Origin: an uncultured Collinsella sp.
GTDB taxonomy: Bacteria; Actinomycetota; Coriobacteriia; Coriobacteriales; Coriobacteriaceae
Direction: 5' to 3'
Length of the DNA: 64,000 nt
Assembly (NCBI GenBank): GCA_937925715.1
Contig: CALAMG010000038.1
Location: forward strand, 1 to 64,000
The notes under the pieces are model-generated. The model made no database searches and had not been told where the DNA came from. It was given only the letters and a program-made list of their open reading frames with translations. The position numbers and the translations under genes were made by a program. Of the stretch, positions 7,161 through 15,739 are shown piece by piece; positions within the stretch are counted from its first letter, which is position 1; every line of letters begins with the position of its first letter.

Positions 7161-8762
7161 TTAGCCCAGACGCGGGAACAGCGGCTCGCCCTTCTCGACG
7201 GGCTGACCACCGGCAAGCAGGCCCCAAGCGCAAATGCCCTTGAGGTCGTCGCTCGCGGCCTCGTCCTCGCAGGACAGGCGGCGCAGGGCCTCGGCAGAAG
7301 TCTGGGGCATGAGCGGCATCAGCAGGTGAGCGGCAATGCGGATGGCCTCGAGCAGGTTGTAGATCACAAACGCCAGCTCGTCAGCCTTGGCCTCGTCCTT
7401 GGCAAGTGCCCAAGGCTCGGAGTCCTCGATGTAGTGGTTGGCGGCATGGATGAGCTCCATGACCTCGTCCTTAGCTCCACCGTAATCGAGCACGTCCATC
7501 TTGGCCATGTAACGATCGACCAGGCCATCGGCAATTTTTGCCAGCGGGTTGTCGAACGCATCGAACGATGCGGGCTTGGCGGGCGCGCAACCGTCAAAGT
7601 ACTTGCCGCTCATGTTGAGCGAACGCGAGATGAGGTTGCCCCAGCTGTTGGCCAGGTCGGCGTTGTAGACCTGCTCCATGCGATCGAAGCTGATGGCGCC
7701 GTCGGTGCCGGGCACCACGTCGGTCATAAAGTAGTAGCGATAGCCCTCAACGCCCAGCATGTCGATAACATCCTGCGGAGCAATAGCGTTACCGCGGCTC
7801 TTGGACATCTTCTCGGCCTTGCCGGTCTCGGCATTGCGCACGGTCAGGAAGCCGTGGGCAAAGACGTGCTCGGGCAGGGCCTCGCCGATGGCCATGAGCA
7901 TGGCGGGCCAAATGACGCAGTGGAAGCGGATGATGTCCTTGCCCACGATGTGGAACTGCGCGGGCCAGCGATAGGCCAGCTCGGCACGCGCCTCGTCGGT
8001 GTCGACACCGTAGCCGACGGCCGTCATATAGTTGAGCAGCGCATCGAACCACACGTAAGTCACGTGACCCTCGTCAAACGGGACCTGAATGCCCCAGTCA
8101 AAGCTCGTGCGGCTCACGGAAAGGTCGTTAAGGCCGCCCTCGACAAAGCTACGCACCTCGTTCATGCGGAACGCAGGCTCGACAAAGTCGGGGTGCTCGT
8201 CATAGAGCTTGAGCAGCTTGTCCTGGAAGGCGGAAAGCTTAAAGAAGTAGGACTCCTCCTGCACGCGCTCGAGCGGACGGTGGCAATCGGGGCACAGGTG
8301 CTGGCCGACGCTGCCGTACTCCTCGTCGCCCTTCTGGACCTGCGTATCGGTGAAGTAGGTCTCGTCAGGCACGCAATACCAGCCGTCGTAGCTGCCCTTA
8401 TACAGGTAGCCGGACTCCTTCATGCGCTCCCACAGGTACTGCACGGCATGATGCTGGCGCGGCTCGGTGGTGCGGATGAAGTCGTCGTTGGAGATCTCGA
8501 GCTTGCTCCAAAGCTCCTTGAAATGCGGAGCCTGGCTGTCGGTCCACTCCTGCGGCGTCATGTTGTGCTTGGCTGCGGCCTCAGCGACCTTCTCGCCGTG
8601 CTCGTCCATGCCAGTCAGGAACTTGACGTTATAGCCGGCGGAGCGGCGATAGCGAGCCTGGACGTCGGCGATGATGGTGGAATAAGCCGTACCCAGGTGC
8701 GGATCGGCGTTGACGTAGTAGATGGGAGTCGTGATAAAGAACGAAGGCTTGCTTTGATCCAT
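7161..8762 (-). CDS. metG: methionine--tRNA ligase
   Basis: This class I synthetase charges initiator and elongator tRNA-Met. At 533 residues it is the short form without the C-terminal EMAP-like tRNA-binding domain. The HIGH-type motif is PHLGTA (about 21-26) and KMSKS is at 318-322. The connective peptide keeps three cysteines (Cys130, Cys157, Cys160), so zinc binding may be partial. No T-box leader was seen upstream. The ATG at 8762 follows AGGACAAACC. Confidence 0.96.
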   Translation of the reverse strand: MDQSKPSFFITTPIYYVNADPHLGTAYSTIIADVQARYRRSAGYNVKFLTGMDEHGEKVAEAAAKHNMTPQEWTDSQAPHFKELWSKLEISNDDFIRTTEPRQHHAVQYLWERMKESGYLYKGSYDGWYCVPDETYFTDTQVQKGDEEYGSVGQHLCPDCHRPLERVQEESYFFKLSAFQDKLLKLYDEHPDFVEPAFRMNEVRSFVEGGLNDLSVSRTSFDWGIQVPFDEGHVTYVWFDALLNYMTAVGYGVDTDEARAELAYRWPAQFHIVGKDIIRFHCVIWPAMLMAIGEALPEHVFAHGFLTVRNAETGKAEKMSKSRGNAIAPQDVIDMLGVEGYRYYFMTDVVPGTDGAISFDRMEQVYNADLANSWGNLISRSLNMSGKYFDGCAPAKPASFDAFDNPLAKIADGLVDRYMAKMDVLDYGGAKDEVMELIHAANHYIEDSEPWALAKDEAKADELAFVIYNLLEAIRIAAHLLMPLMPQTSAEALRRLSCEDEAASDDLKGICAWGLLAGGQPVEKGEPLFPRLG

Positions 8763-8831
8763 GGGGTTTGTCCTCCAGAAAAACGTTGCATACAGGGGAT
8801 GATTCTAGCGCAAGGGCTGGATATCCTCCAT

Positions 8832-9710
8832 CTATTGCATATCGAGCACCATGGCATAGACATCGCGCTTGCGGCGCGAGTACTTCTGTGACAGGCGCTT
8901 TGCCACCGCGGAGGCGGGCTCCCCCTCCTCGAGCGCGGTGCGAATGTCCTCGCGCAGGGCTTCGTCGGGGTCTACCGCTGCGGCTCCAACCGGCGCAATG
9001 CCGGCATCCTCATCCTCGCTCGGCGGCGCGATGACCAGCGCAATCTCGCCCTTTACCTCGCCACGGGCACGCAGCTCCTCGGCAAGCTGGGTGGCGGGCC
9101 CACGCAAGACCTCCTCGTGCAGCTTGGTGAGTTCGCGGCAGACGGCAACCTCACGCTGGGGAAAGACCTCCGCCACGGCCTCGAGTGTCGCCACGATGCG
9201 ATGTGGAGACTCGTAGAAGATGAGTGCGCCGGGAACCACGGCAAGGCGCTGTAAACGGCGCACACGGTCACCATGTTTGCGACCCAAAAAGCCTTCGAAG
9301 AAGAAGTGCTCGCAGGGAATGCCGGACGACACGAGCGCCGTAACGCACGCGGAGGGCCCGGGGATGACCTCAACAGGCACATCGGCCTCACGCGCCGCCT
9401 CGACCAGCGCCTGGCCGGGATCGGACACACTCGGCATGCCGGCGTCCGAGGCAAAAGCGAGGGTCTCCCCCGCCAGCAGACGGTCGACCAGGCCGGCGGC
9501 GCGGCTGGCGATCACATTCTCGTCGCAACGGACAAGCGGCTTGGAAATGCCCAGGTGCATCAGCAGCTTTGACGTCACACGCGTGTCTTCGCAGCAGATG
9601 GCATCGGCAGCGGCAAAGGCCTCGCCAACGCGCGGGGACAGGTCGCCCAAGTTGCCGATGGGCGTGCCGACCACATAGAGTTTGCCCGTATGGGCGCTGT
9701 TTTGCGTCAT
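8832..9710 (-). CDS. rsmI: 16S rRNA (cytidine(1402)-2'-O)-methyltransferase
   Basis: RsmI adds the 2'-O-methyl group to C1402 in the ribosomal P site. The 292-residue protein starts with the signature LYVVGTPIGNLGDLSPR and contains FASDAGMPSVSDPG, both typical of this tetrapyrrole-methylase-fold family. The C-terminal part (about 230-292) is an acidic linker and a basic helix, SQKYSRRKRDVY. Six bases separate it from the upstream GH5-like gene, so the two share a transcript. Confidence 0.95.
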   Translation of the reverse strand: MTQNSAHTGKLYVVGTPIGNLGDLSPRVGEAFAAADAICCEDTRVTSKLLMHLGISKPLVRCDENVIASRAAGLVDRLLAGETLAFASDAGMPSVSDPGQALVEAAREADVPVEVIPGPSACVTALVSSGIPCEHFFFEGFLGRKHGDRVRRLQRLAVVPGALIFYESPHRIVATLEAVAEVFPQREVAVCRELTKLHEEVLRGPATQLAEELRARGEVKGEIALVIAPPSEDEDAGIAPVGAAAVDPDEALREDIRTALEEGEPASAVAKRLSQKYSRRKRDVYAMVLDMQ

Positions 9711-9716
9711 ATCAAC

Positions 9717-10778
9717 CTATTCAATCATGCCGCGCTCGAGCGTACCGAGTGCCGCGCGGGCGTCCCATGCTGCAATGCGCTTCTCGGTCTTCCACGTTTG
9801 GAAGAACCAACCGGCAGCCGGCGCAAACGAAGCCAGCTGGTTGGCGATAAACACGCGCTCGTAGGCATTGCGGCCCTCGGGCGTAACCGACGAGTTGGCA
9901 AAGATCGCCGCGCCCGACCATTCGCCCACCAGCACGGGGAACCCTGTCGAGATCGCTTCTTTAAGCTCGCGCTTGTTACGCGAAATCGCCGTCGTCAGCC
10001 CGCGGGGGCTCGTGATGTCGAGCGCATACTCGTCGCGGTAATGGTACAGGTGAAGGTCCATGTAGACGTTCTTGTACTTGGCACCGCGCATAAAATGCTT
10101 CCACTCGCTGGGATGCCCCGAAGACGAGAAGACGACGATCTTGTCCTCGGGCATATACGAACGGACGAGCTCGTAGGCATCGCGATAGAAATTGCGCAAG
10201 TAGTGGGCCGGAATTCCATCCGTCATGGTAAAGAGGCTCTTGCGGACGCTCATCTGCGGCGTGTCCAGCAGCTCAATGCCCAGCAGGCTCTCGGCCTCGC
10301 CGTAGCGATCGGCCAAGCGCTCGAGCACGTCGAGTGCGACATGACGGCCGTTGGTGGACGAATGCCACTCGGCAACAGCCTCCGGCGTGGTGGGCGAATC
10401 GTTGGAATCGCCCTGGCCACCGGGCACCGTCGCCAGATCGAGCAGCACGCGGATGTCGTACTTGGCAGCCCACTCAATTGCACGGTCGACGTAGTCGACA
10501 ACCGAGATGTAGGACGCATCGGCCTCCTGCGAACCAAAGGCATACCAGGGCACCGGCAGACGCACGGCATTGAGACCGATCTGCGCCATGCGGCGAAAAT
10601 CGTCCTCACTCACAAACGTCTCGTAATGACGGCGCATGCGCTCGTTATAGGCGGCGGTGCCCATGGCCTCCTGCAGCTCGGCCGCGTTGGATGCACCGGT
10701 CGCCGCGTATAGCGACGGGGTCACCCAAGGCTCGGGAATAAACCAGCCAGAGAGATTAACGCCGAGTATCCTCTCCAT
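9717..10778 (-). CDS. glycoside hydrolase family 5-like protein, acid/base residue replaced
   Basis: The 353-residue protein resembles GH5 exo-1,3-beta-glucanase-type enzymes. It begins LGVNLSGWFIPEPWVTPSLY and has GLNAVRLPVPWYAF, DLHLYHYRD, VLVGEWSGA (nucleophile Glu286) and GWFFQTWKTEKR. The usual ELLNEP acid/base motif reads ELLDTP (172-174), so the catalytic acid/base Glu is Thr173. This suggests a non-hydrolytic or altered protein. There is no signal peptide, so a cytoplasmic location is expected. The ATG at 10778 follows GAAGGGGGC; an upstream extension of 39 codons looks non-coding. A promoter with a TetR-like palindrome lies at 10844-10880. Confidence 0.8.
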   Translation of the reverse strand: MERILGVNLSGWFIPEPWVTPSLYAATGASNAAELQEAMGTAAYNERMRRHYETFVSEDDFRRMAQIGLNAVRLPVPWYAFGSQEADASYISVVDYVDRAIEWAAKYDIRVLLDLATVPGGQGDSNDSPTTPEAVAEWHSSTNGRHVALDVLERLADRYGEAESLLGIELLDTPQMSVRKSLFTMTDGIPAHYLRNFYRDAYELVRSYMPEDKIVVFSSSGHPSEWKHFMRGAKYKNVYMDLHLYHYRDEYALDITSPRGLTTAISRNKRELKEAISTGFPVLVGEWSGAAIFANSSVTPEGRNAYERVFIANQLASFAPAAGWFFQTWKTEKRIAAWDARAALGTLERGMIE

Positions 10779-10843
10779 CACTGCCCCCTTCGGATCGTGC
10801 AGGCCAAACCTGCATCGTATTGCATAGGAAAAGTATCGTTTTG

Positions 10844-10880
10844 AGTATACCCGCGCGTGCGGACAGACGACCGAACGGTC
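10844..10880 (-). promoter_or_regulatory. promoter with TetR-type palindrome upstream of the GH5-like gene
   Basis: The -10 TATACT (minus strand, 10844-10849) has the palindrome GACCGAACGGTC (10869-10880) upstream, over the expected -35 position. Such GACCG-N2-CGGTC boxes are typical of TetR-family operators. No regulator gene is adjacent. Confidence 0.4.
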
Positions 10881-10971
10881 TGTAAAGTGGCGCAAAAGCG
10901 GGAGGAATGTCTGGGGCGAGCGGGGTCAAGATGACGTACCGAGATGCGCATACACGCCGAGGGCAGGCGCC

Positions 10972-11017
10972 GGAAAGCGCATTCCATTCTTTCGCTCAAT
11001 AATGGGATGCGCTTTCC
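10972..11017. other. 17-bp hairpin before the tRNA-Phe cassette
   Basis: GGAAAGCGCATTCCATT (10972-10988) pairs with AATGGGATGCGCTTTCC (11001-11017), with one G-T pair and a 12-base loop. There is no T run, so it is not a standard terminator. The rest of 10779-10971 holds only the GH5 promoter. Confidence 0.7.
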
Positions 11018-11020
11018 GCG

Positions 11021-11090
11021 GGTCCACATAAAAGAAAAGGACCCCTTTGCAGAGGTCCTAGTCAATTCAAGGTGGCGGGGAAGGGAATCG
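11021..11090 (-). repeat. outer duplicate of tRNA-Phe 3' end and terminator
   Basis: These 70 bases are identical to 11207-11276. They hold the last 20 bases of the tRNA-Phe gene region on the minus strand (CGATTCCCTTCCCCGCCACC) and the terminator GGACCTCTGCAAAGGGGTCC. The repeat period is 186 bp. Homology to the tRNA stops inside the T-loop, so this copy is not a functional tRNA. Confidence 0.93.
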
Positions 11091-11206
11091 CGTCCGCGCG
11101 CTGCGCGGACGGACCGCTGCGGCGCCTGCGCGCCTTGCGAGCTACGCTGGAAAACGCTTGCGCGTTTCCTCAGCTCCGCGCCCTCACGGGGTTCGATTCC
11201 GTGCAT
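11091..11206 (-). repeat. tRNA-associated cassette body (Phe copy)
   Basis: This 116-bp non-coding segment lies between the two identical 70-bp repeats. It has a perfect 9-bp hairpin (CGTCCGCGC with GCGCGGACG around GCT, 11091-11111) and a GAAAACGCTTGCGCGTTTCC element like the AAAACGC palindrome of the other two cassettes. Near the right end, GGGGTTCGATTCC is an inverted match to the T-loop of tRNA-Phe. The GC-rich middle differs from the Leu and Arg bodies, so the three are related but not identical. Confidence 0.82.
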
Positions 11207-11255
11207 GGTCCACATAAAAGAAAAGGACCCCTTTGCAGAGGTCCTAGTCAATTCA
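11207..11255 (-). terminator. terminator of tRNA-Phe
   Basis: On the minus strand GGACCTCTGCAAAGGGGTCC is followed by TTTTCTTTT. The same sequence is duplicated at 11021-11069. Confidence 0.85.
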
Positions 11256-11331
<76 letters not shown>

Positions 11332-11466
11332 ATTTGAGGTGTGCCTTGTTTCAAGGCTTGATTAGTATAACCAAGGACGCGCTCCGGTCAACCGAGAATT
11401 TGAAAAAAGTTTTTGGGCACGGTGCCAGCCACAAGTCCGACCCTATAGAACAGCACGTTAGAGACA

Positions 11467-11751
11467 TCAACCCGCCGCAAGAAGTTTTTCGCTCAGGGCT
11501 GCACGGGCAAACTCACTTGGCGTCATCCCTTCAGCCGCCGCCCGACGACGAATCGCCTCCTTCATCCCTAGGGGAATCTTGACCGATAGCGTTGCCGTCC
11601 CTTCGCTTGAGAGCGGAGGCCGCCCGTGCACGATCCCCCCAACGGTATGCTCGCCGTCCGGAAACCCGCCATGCTCGTACGACTCGCACCACGCGTCAAT
11701 CATTTCATCCGTTACAACCTGACCATTGGCAGCCGTATACGCCTTGCTCAT
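11467..11751 (-). CDS. ribbon-helix-helix antitoxin-like protein
   Basis: The 94-residue protein ends in a CopG/Arc-type fold: the strand TATLSVKIP, then helices KEAIRRRAAAEGMTPSEFARAAL. This DNA-binding arrangement is common in type II antitoxins, which usually also repress their own operon. The N-terminal half, containing DEMIDAWCESYEHGGFPDGE, would be the partner-binding part. The ATG at 11751 overlaps the stop of the upstream gene (CGATGATGAG) with AGAGGGG before it. Toxin-first order is less common but seen in several families. Function is inferred from fold and pairing. Confidence 0.72.
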   Translation of the reverse strand: MSKAYTAANGQVVTDEMIDAWCESYEHGGFPDGEHTVGGIVHGRPPLSSEGTATLSVKIPLGMKEAIRRRAAAEGMTPSEFARAALSEKLLAAG

Positions 11752-12017
11752 CATCGACCCCTCTGCCGAGCTCGCTCGATCTCTTGCCAGAATTTCTTCT
11801 GAACCGGAGACAGGGCATGAACAATGAGCCATCCACGAATTAGTTCGACCGCAACAAGTTCCACACTTCGACCATCTGGAAGCCATCCAATGGCAAGCCA
11901 TCTCGGCGGCTCATCCTCCGACTCGCGGCGAATGCACTCAGTAACCGCGAACCAGGCACCAAGCACCTGCTTTTCCGTCAAGTGTTTTTTGGCGTTGGGA
12001 TGGATCTCAACATCCAT
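11751..12017 (-). CDS. toxin-like partner of the RHH protein, 88 aa
   Basis: This small basic protein starts MDVEIHPNAKKHLTEKQ. Its middle alternates strands (RWLAIGWLPDGRSVELVAVE, then RGWLIVHALSP) and it ends in the charged helix QKKFWQEIERARQRGR. The size, the beta-rich core and the translational coupling to an RHH protein fit a type II toxin, probably with a RelE/BrnT-like fold, but I cannot place it in a named family. The ATG at 12017 follows GGAGGAGAAG. The pair lies downstream of the Tad operon, 58 bases after the DUF192 gene. Confidence 0.62.
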   Translation of the reverse strand: MDVEIHPNAKKHLTEKQVLGAWFAVTECIRRESEDEPPRWLAIGWLPDGRSVELVAVELIRGWLIVHALSPVQKKFWQEIERARQRGR

Positions 12018-12075
12018 GCATCTTCTCCTCCATCTTACCCAATTTCGTATGACGAAAGTCCGCTGTCGCCAATTC

Positions 12076-12435
12076 CTACGCCGGCACTTGTTGAAGGGCG
12101 GGAGGTGTAGCGAGGATTGAAGGGCGTTCCAATACCGCCCAGGCACCGGGACAGGAACACATGCGCCAAGGACGGACGTTTTCGTAGCGCGCGAGGACGT
12201 TGCCGTAACGGTCAATAAAGGCAACGTCGATGGGATAGACCATAAAGCAGGTGTGGACCGAAGAGCAGCGCGGAAACGCCATGACGAGCGGCAACCCGTT
12301 GGCAGCAATCGGAGACCGTCCCAGCATGCCGCGTAGACGCACGGCAAACGACTCCGCCACCACAAACTCGGCAGGCGTCCAACCCAGCCTGTTGAGCGCC
12401 CGCGCGTAGGCAATGTAGGATGAGGCTGCGGTCAC
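12076..12435 (-). CDS. DUF192 family protein
   Basis: The 119-residue protein matches the DUF192 pattern: a region on loss of GMLGR, then LPLVMAFPRCSSVHTCFMVYPIDVAFIDRYGNV, and a Cys-containing CSCPGAWAVLE segment near the end. DUF192 proteins are small beta-barrel domains of unknown role. The start is taken as the GTG at 12435, which overlaps the preceding gene stop (ATGTGA) after GGGGGTGG. It is the last gene of the Tad operon, so a role in pilus assembly is possible but not shown. Confidence 0.75.
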   Translation of the reverse strand: MTAASSYIAYARALNRLGWTPAEFVVAESFAVRLRGMLGRSPIAANGLPLVMAFPRCSSVHTCFMVYPIDVAFIDRYGNVLARYENVRPWRMCSCPGAWAVLERPSILATPPALQQVPA

Positions 12436-12908
12436 ATAACCACCCCCGGACGCCACGGATCGACCGTCACTGCACGCTCGTGCGACAACTTTGCCGGTGC
12501 CCCCAGCGAAACGCCGGCGATGCTGAGCGAGCTCGGCCACGGCTCGTAGCGCATGGTACAGGTATAGGTCCTAAACGTGCCGGAAAGCGAAAGCAGACCG
12601 CCATCCGATGTCGTCACACCCTGCTCGCTCGAGACCTCAATCTGCAAGTCATAGCCTTCCATGGCATGTTGGATCTGAGCCTGAACGGTCGCGGAGGCAT
12701 CGATGGAGCTGTCATCGCCCTCCCCGCTCGGCGCCACGGCATACGCTAGCACGATATCGGGCACCACGCGATCGAAGCGCGCGACCGCGCCGGCAAAGAC
12801 CATGACGTTGTACACGATAAGCGCCAGAACCAGCAGGACGGGCGTGACCACGGCCATCTCGACCGTCGCCTGGGCGCGCTCCTCGCACAGGCGCGTGCGG
12901 ATGCCCAT
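12432..12908 (-). CDS. TadE-like pseudopilin
   Basis: The 158-residue protein starts MGIRTRLCEERAQATVEMAV. Its hydrophobic helix (about 18-42) carries a glutamate just after a short basic leader, as in TadE/TadF pseudopilins processed by prepilin peptidase. The rest is an extracytoplasmic domain. The ATG shares its A with the upstream stop (TAATG). It is the last of three TadE-like genes in this operon and would be a minor component of the Tad pilus machine. Confidence 0.8.
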   Translation of the reverse strand: MGIRTRLCEERAQATVEMAVVTPVLLVLALIVYNVMVFAGAVARFDRVVPDIVLAYAVAPSGEGDDSSIDASATVQAQIQHAMEGYDLQIEVSSEQGVTTSDGGLLSLSGTFRTYTCTMRYEPWPSSLSIAGVSLGAPAKLSHERAVTVDPWRPGVVM

Positions 12909-15073
12909 TACGACCCACCGCCCAAGGCACCCGCCAGCGTGGCGACATCGACGGTAAGTGGGATGGAACCGCCGCCGGGCAGCGGAATCTCCGCAAGCGT
13001 GAACACCGTGCCGCTGATGGTGCGCTCGACTTGATATTCCAGCGCCTCGCAAAGCGCCTTGGGATCGGTCACGCCCAGCGGAATACTTCGTAGCTTGTCC
13101 TGCGCATTAGAAAGACCTGTGATGTCAGACCCCGGGCTCTTGATGACGTTGGCGGTGTCGGTCAACACCGGCTTTCGCAGGCGCAAATCGCACGGTTCCA
13201 AGCCCAGCGCCGCCACGGACGCCGAAACGGTATCGCCGAGCCACGACGCAATGGAGCCCAGCGCGCCACTGTCCCCTCCCAGGTCATCGATCATCTCATC
13301 CATAAGCTCGTCGGCCGAGCCCTGGATGTCTCCGTATCCCACAAGCAGCCGTCCCCAAACATCCATGACGTCATCGAGTACACCGGCAACGCCACCCGAA
13401 CGCTCCTCCAGCGTCGAGAAAAACCGCGAGAGAACGTTGTTCTGCGCCGTCGCGTCATCGGGCGCCAGCACCGCAGCAGAGATCGCGCCGCGATCGCCAA
13501 GCCTGACTGTCGTGTTAAACGAAGAGTTGAGCTCATCGGGGCTCGAGATGGCACCCGAAACCGCAAGGGCAACCACGCCATTGCGGCCGGGCGGGGCGAT
13601 ACGCGGACGCTCGCCCGAAAGCGCTTTAATGGCCTCGTCAAACGCATTGCCCGCACGGTCTGCCTCGTCCTCGGTCTGGCGCATGAGCTCGAGCTCTTTG
13701 TTGCGGCATTCGACGTAGTCTTCCAGAGCGCCTTTGAACTCATCAAAGTGGTACTCGAAGCCGTTTTCGATAGAAGTCGAAGGAGCCGCAACGGCGCCGA
13801 GCGACGAAACACCAAAATGGCATCTGTTGCATTTGTCCTGCCCGTCATAAGCAGCGACCGAGGCTAGCCCGCCTGGCGTCCCTTTCTTATAGTTGGGGCA
13901 GCTCGTTCCATAATGCAGATACGTTTTGCCATCGTTGGTACTAGTTGGCCACGCCACATCGGTATAGAGTTCCGTCGCTCGCACCTCGTCAGTGTTGCGC
14001 GGCAACAACGGAATATAGGAAGTGGCCCGGTCTCCGTCTTCGGTTATATATGCGCGATTGACCTCTGCGCTCGCATAGGTGTAAAACGCCTTGCGCGCCG
14101 CCGACTCCGCCTTCATCTCGACGCTTGAACCCTGCGGTTTTTCGTCTGCCAGACGCTGGTGATAGTAGGCCTTCGCGCGATCGAGTGCCACTTGCGGCTC
14201 CCACGTGATACTCGAGGCTTTGTGCGGATTCTCAATATCCGATAGCTTTGCCAGGCTCTTCGCGCGTTCCCACATGCATGAGCGGCTGCCGACCGAAGCC
14301 GGATCCGACCCGCCGCAATCCGCAAGCCAGGCGCGCTCTTTTGCTTTCGCCGTCTCCTCCGAGGCCTTCTGCAGCTCATCTGCTGCGCGTTCCAGATCTT
14401 TCGATGTGTCTTTAATGACATCGGTCGAGATCTCGGACCCCTCGAGCGCAACGAAATCCGACTCGGACGTCCTGGGCACGGCAAGCGCCGTACCGGTATA
14501 GGTCGCACCCTCGGTATCCTGCGCCGACACGGCCTGCGTAGCTCGCGCGGCAACCAGATACGGTAGAGCCGTCTCGGTTTTCTGCAGGCCCTTGGAGGCG
14601 CTTTTGGCAAACTTATTGCGCGTTTTAATGATCTCGATCCCCGTGTCGACCATATCGCCCGCGGCAAGCTCGGCACCCGGAATAAGGATGGCGACCAAGC
14701 CGGTGCCGATCGTGGCAAACCCCGCTAGGCCCAAGCTCAATATGCTCGCATCCACCACTGTCGCAGCCGTATGGTAGGACGCCACCACATTGGCGCCTGC
14801 CAGCGCGCCGCTATCGGCAGCCGCCTGGGTGTCCCCCGCGCGCGACATGCTCCATATCGCCGCCGCCGACGAAAACAGCAACGTGAGCACCACCAAGATG
14901 ACCACCGCAGAGGAGAGCGTGGTATAGGCACCGTCTTCGATAAACAGGTCGATCCCGGCTCGACCCATAAAGCCGCCTCGCTTGCAGCGAGCACGCGGTC
15001 GGCAACGGCCCGCAAGCCCCCTCGTCACCTTCAACAGGCAGCGCTTAATCCCATGCAGCAATCCATGAATCAT
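12908..15073 (-). CDS. TadG-like pilus assembly protein, 721 aa
   Basis: A short basic N-terminus leads to a membrane helix (about 58-80, SSAVVILVVLTLLFSSAAAIW). The TadG/TadE signature DTQAAADSGALAGAN follows. A second hydrophobic stretch (about 95-125) and then a large extracytoplasmic domain come next, with a predicted helical part rich in Lys and Glu and four cysteines that could form disulphides (CNRCHFG, CGTSCPN-type spacing). TadG-like proteins anchor or cap the Flp machinery; this one is longer than most. The start at 15073 overlaps the upstream gene by 29 bases with GGAGGGAGATT before the ATG. The start is not certain. Confidence 0.72.
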   Translation of the reverse strand: MIHGLLHGIKRCLLKVTRGLAGRCRPRARCKRGGFMGRAGIDLFIEDGAYTTLSSAVVILVVLTLLFSSAAAIWSMSRAGDTQAAADSGALAGANVVASYHTAATVVDASILSLGLAGFATIGTGLVAILIPGAELAAGDMVDTGIEIIKTRNKFAKSASKGLQKTETALPYLVAARATQAVSAQDTEGATYTGTALAVPRTSESDFVALEGSEISTDVIKDTSKDLERAADELQKASEETAKAKERAWLADCGGSDPASVGSRSCMWERAKSLAKLSDIENPHKASSITWEPQVALDRAKAYYHQRLADEKPQGSSVEMKAESAARKAFYTYASAEVNRAYITEDGDRATSYIPLLPRNTDEVRATELYTDVAWPTSTNDGKTYLHYGTSCPNYKKGTPGGLASVAAYDGQDKCNRCHFGVSSLGAVAAPSTSIENGFEYHFDEFKGALEDYVECRNKELELMRQTEDEADRAGNAFDEAIKALSGERPRIAPPGRNGVVALAVSGAISSPDELNSSFNTTVRLGDRGAISAAVLAPDDATAQNNVLSRFFSTLEERSGGVAGVLDDVMDVWGRLLVGYGDIQGSADELMDEMIDDLGGDSGALGSIASWLGDTVSASVAALGLEPCDLRLRKPVLTDTANVIKSPGSDITGLSNAQDKLRSIPLGVTDPKALCEALEYQVERTISGTVFTLAEIPLPGGGSIPLTVDVATLAGALGGGS

Positions 15074-15545
15074 AATCTCCCTCCAGCCACTCGGGACGCG
15101 ATCGATACGAGACGTCGACCTTAAGCTCGACATAGCCGTTTTGGCCTGCGCTACCCATAGCCTGCGCAAACGCACCGATCACGGGCAGCGGTTTAACCTC
15201 GCCGGTAACGGAAACGGACGAGACGCCGCCCGCATCGGCCCGACCAAGCTCGATATCCCACGACAGGGGCCCGCCGGCATGGAAAATCGAAACGTCGGGA
15301 ACCGCGGCAAGACGGCGGCGGGCAAACTCCTTAATATCCTCGTCATCCCCCATCGTCGTCGTGGTCATGAGCCGCGCGGTCTCGGCGGCGGCAGACTCCA
15401 TGACCGCGCGTGTATAGAGCAGGCACACCGGCTGCAGCGCCAACAGGACGAGCGCCAGAAACGTCGGCAGTAGGAATGCCGCCTCGACCGTAGACTGAGC
15501 CCGGTCCTCGCGCGCAACATCAATACAGCACGATGTCCTTAGCAC
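15045..15545 (-). CDS. TadE-like pseudopilin
   Basis: The core starts REDRAQSTVEAAFLLPTFLA, a typical TadE leader and helix including the conserved Pro after the hydrophobic start. The downstream domain (about 60-166) is polar, with Trp-rich ends. The start is uncertain. No in-frame ATG exists near the leader. I chose the GTG at 15545, which overlaps the upstream gene by 26 bases; an ATT at 15524 is the alternative. The tight overlap suggests translational coupling. Confidence 0.7.
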   Translation of the reverse strand: MLRTSCCIDVAREDRAQSTVEAAFLLPTFLALVLLALQPVCLLYTRAVMESAAAETARLMTTTTMGDDEDIKEFARRRLAAVPDVSIFHAGGPLSWDIELGRADAGGVSSVSVTGEVKPLPVIGAFAQAMGSAGQNGYVELKVDVSYRSRPEWLEGDYDSWIAAWD

Positions 15546-15738
15546 CCGCAGCAGCGTCGACAACCGATGTCGAGGTGACGCCGTGAGATGCCGTCCGCTC
15601 GACCAGCGCCGCCAAGCGCCCATCGGCACCGGCACGCCAAAGCCCTGCGATCGCCAGCACGATGGAAAGCAGTGCCACCGTGACGATGGCGTATTCGACC
15701 GTTGCCTGGGCAGATTCCTCGCGCAGGACATAATGCAT
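15520..15738 (-). CDS. small TadE-like pseudopilin, 72 aa
   Basis: This 72-residue protein begins MHYVLREESAQATVEYAIVT and continues through one membrane helix to a short Ala/Val-rich tail. The EESAQATVEY leader closely resembles that of the Flp pilin two genes upstream. The ATG at 15738 follows AAAGGAGGGG. It may be a second minor pilin. Confidence 0.8.
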   Translation of the reverse strand: MHYVLREESAQATVEYAIVTVALLSIVLAIAGLWRAGADGRLAALVERTASHGVTSTSVVDAAAGAKDIVLY

Positions 15739-15739
15739 T

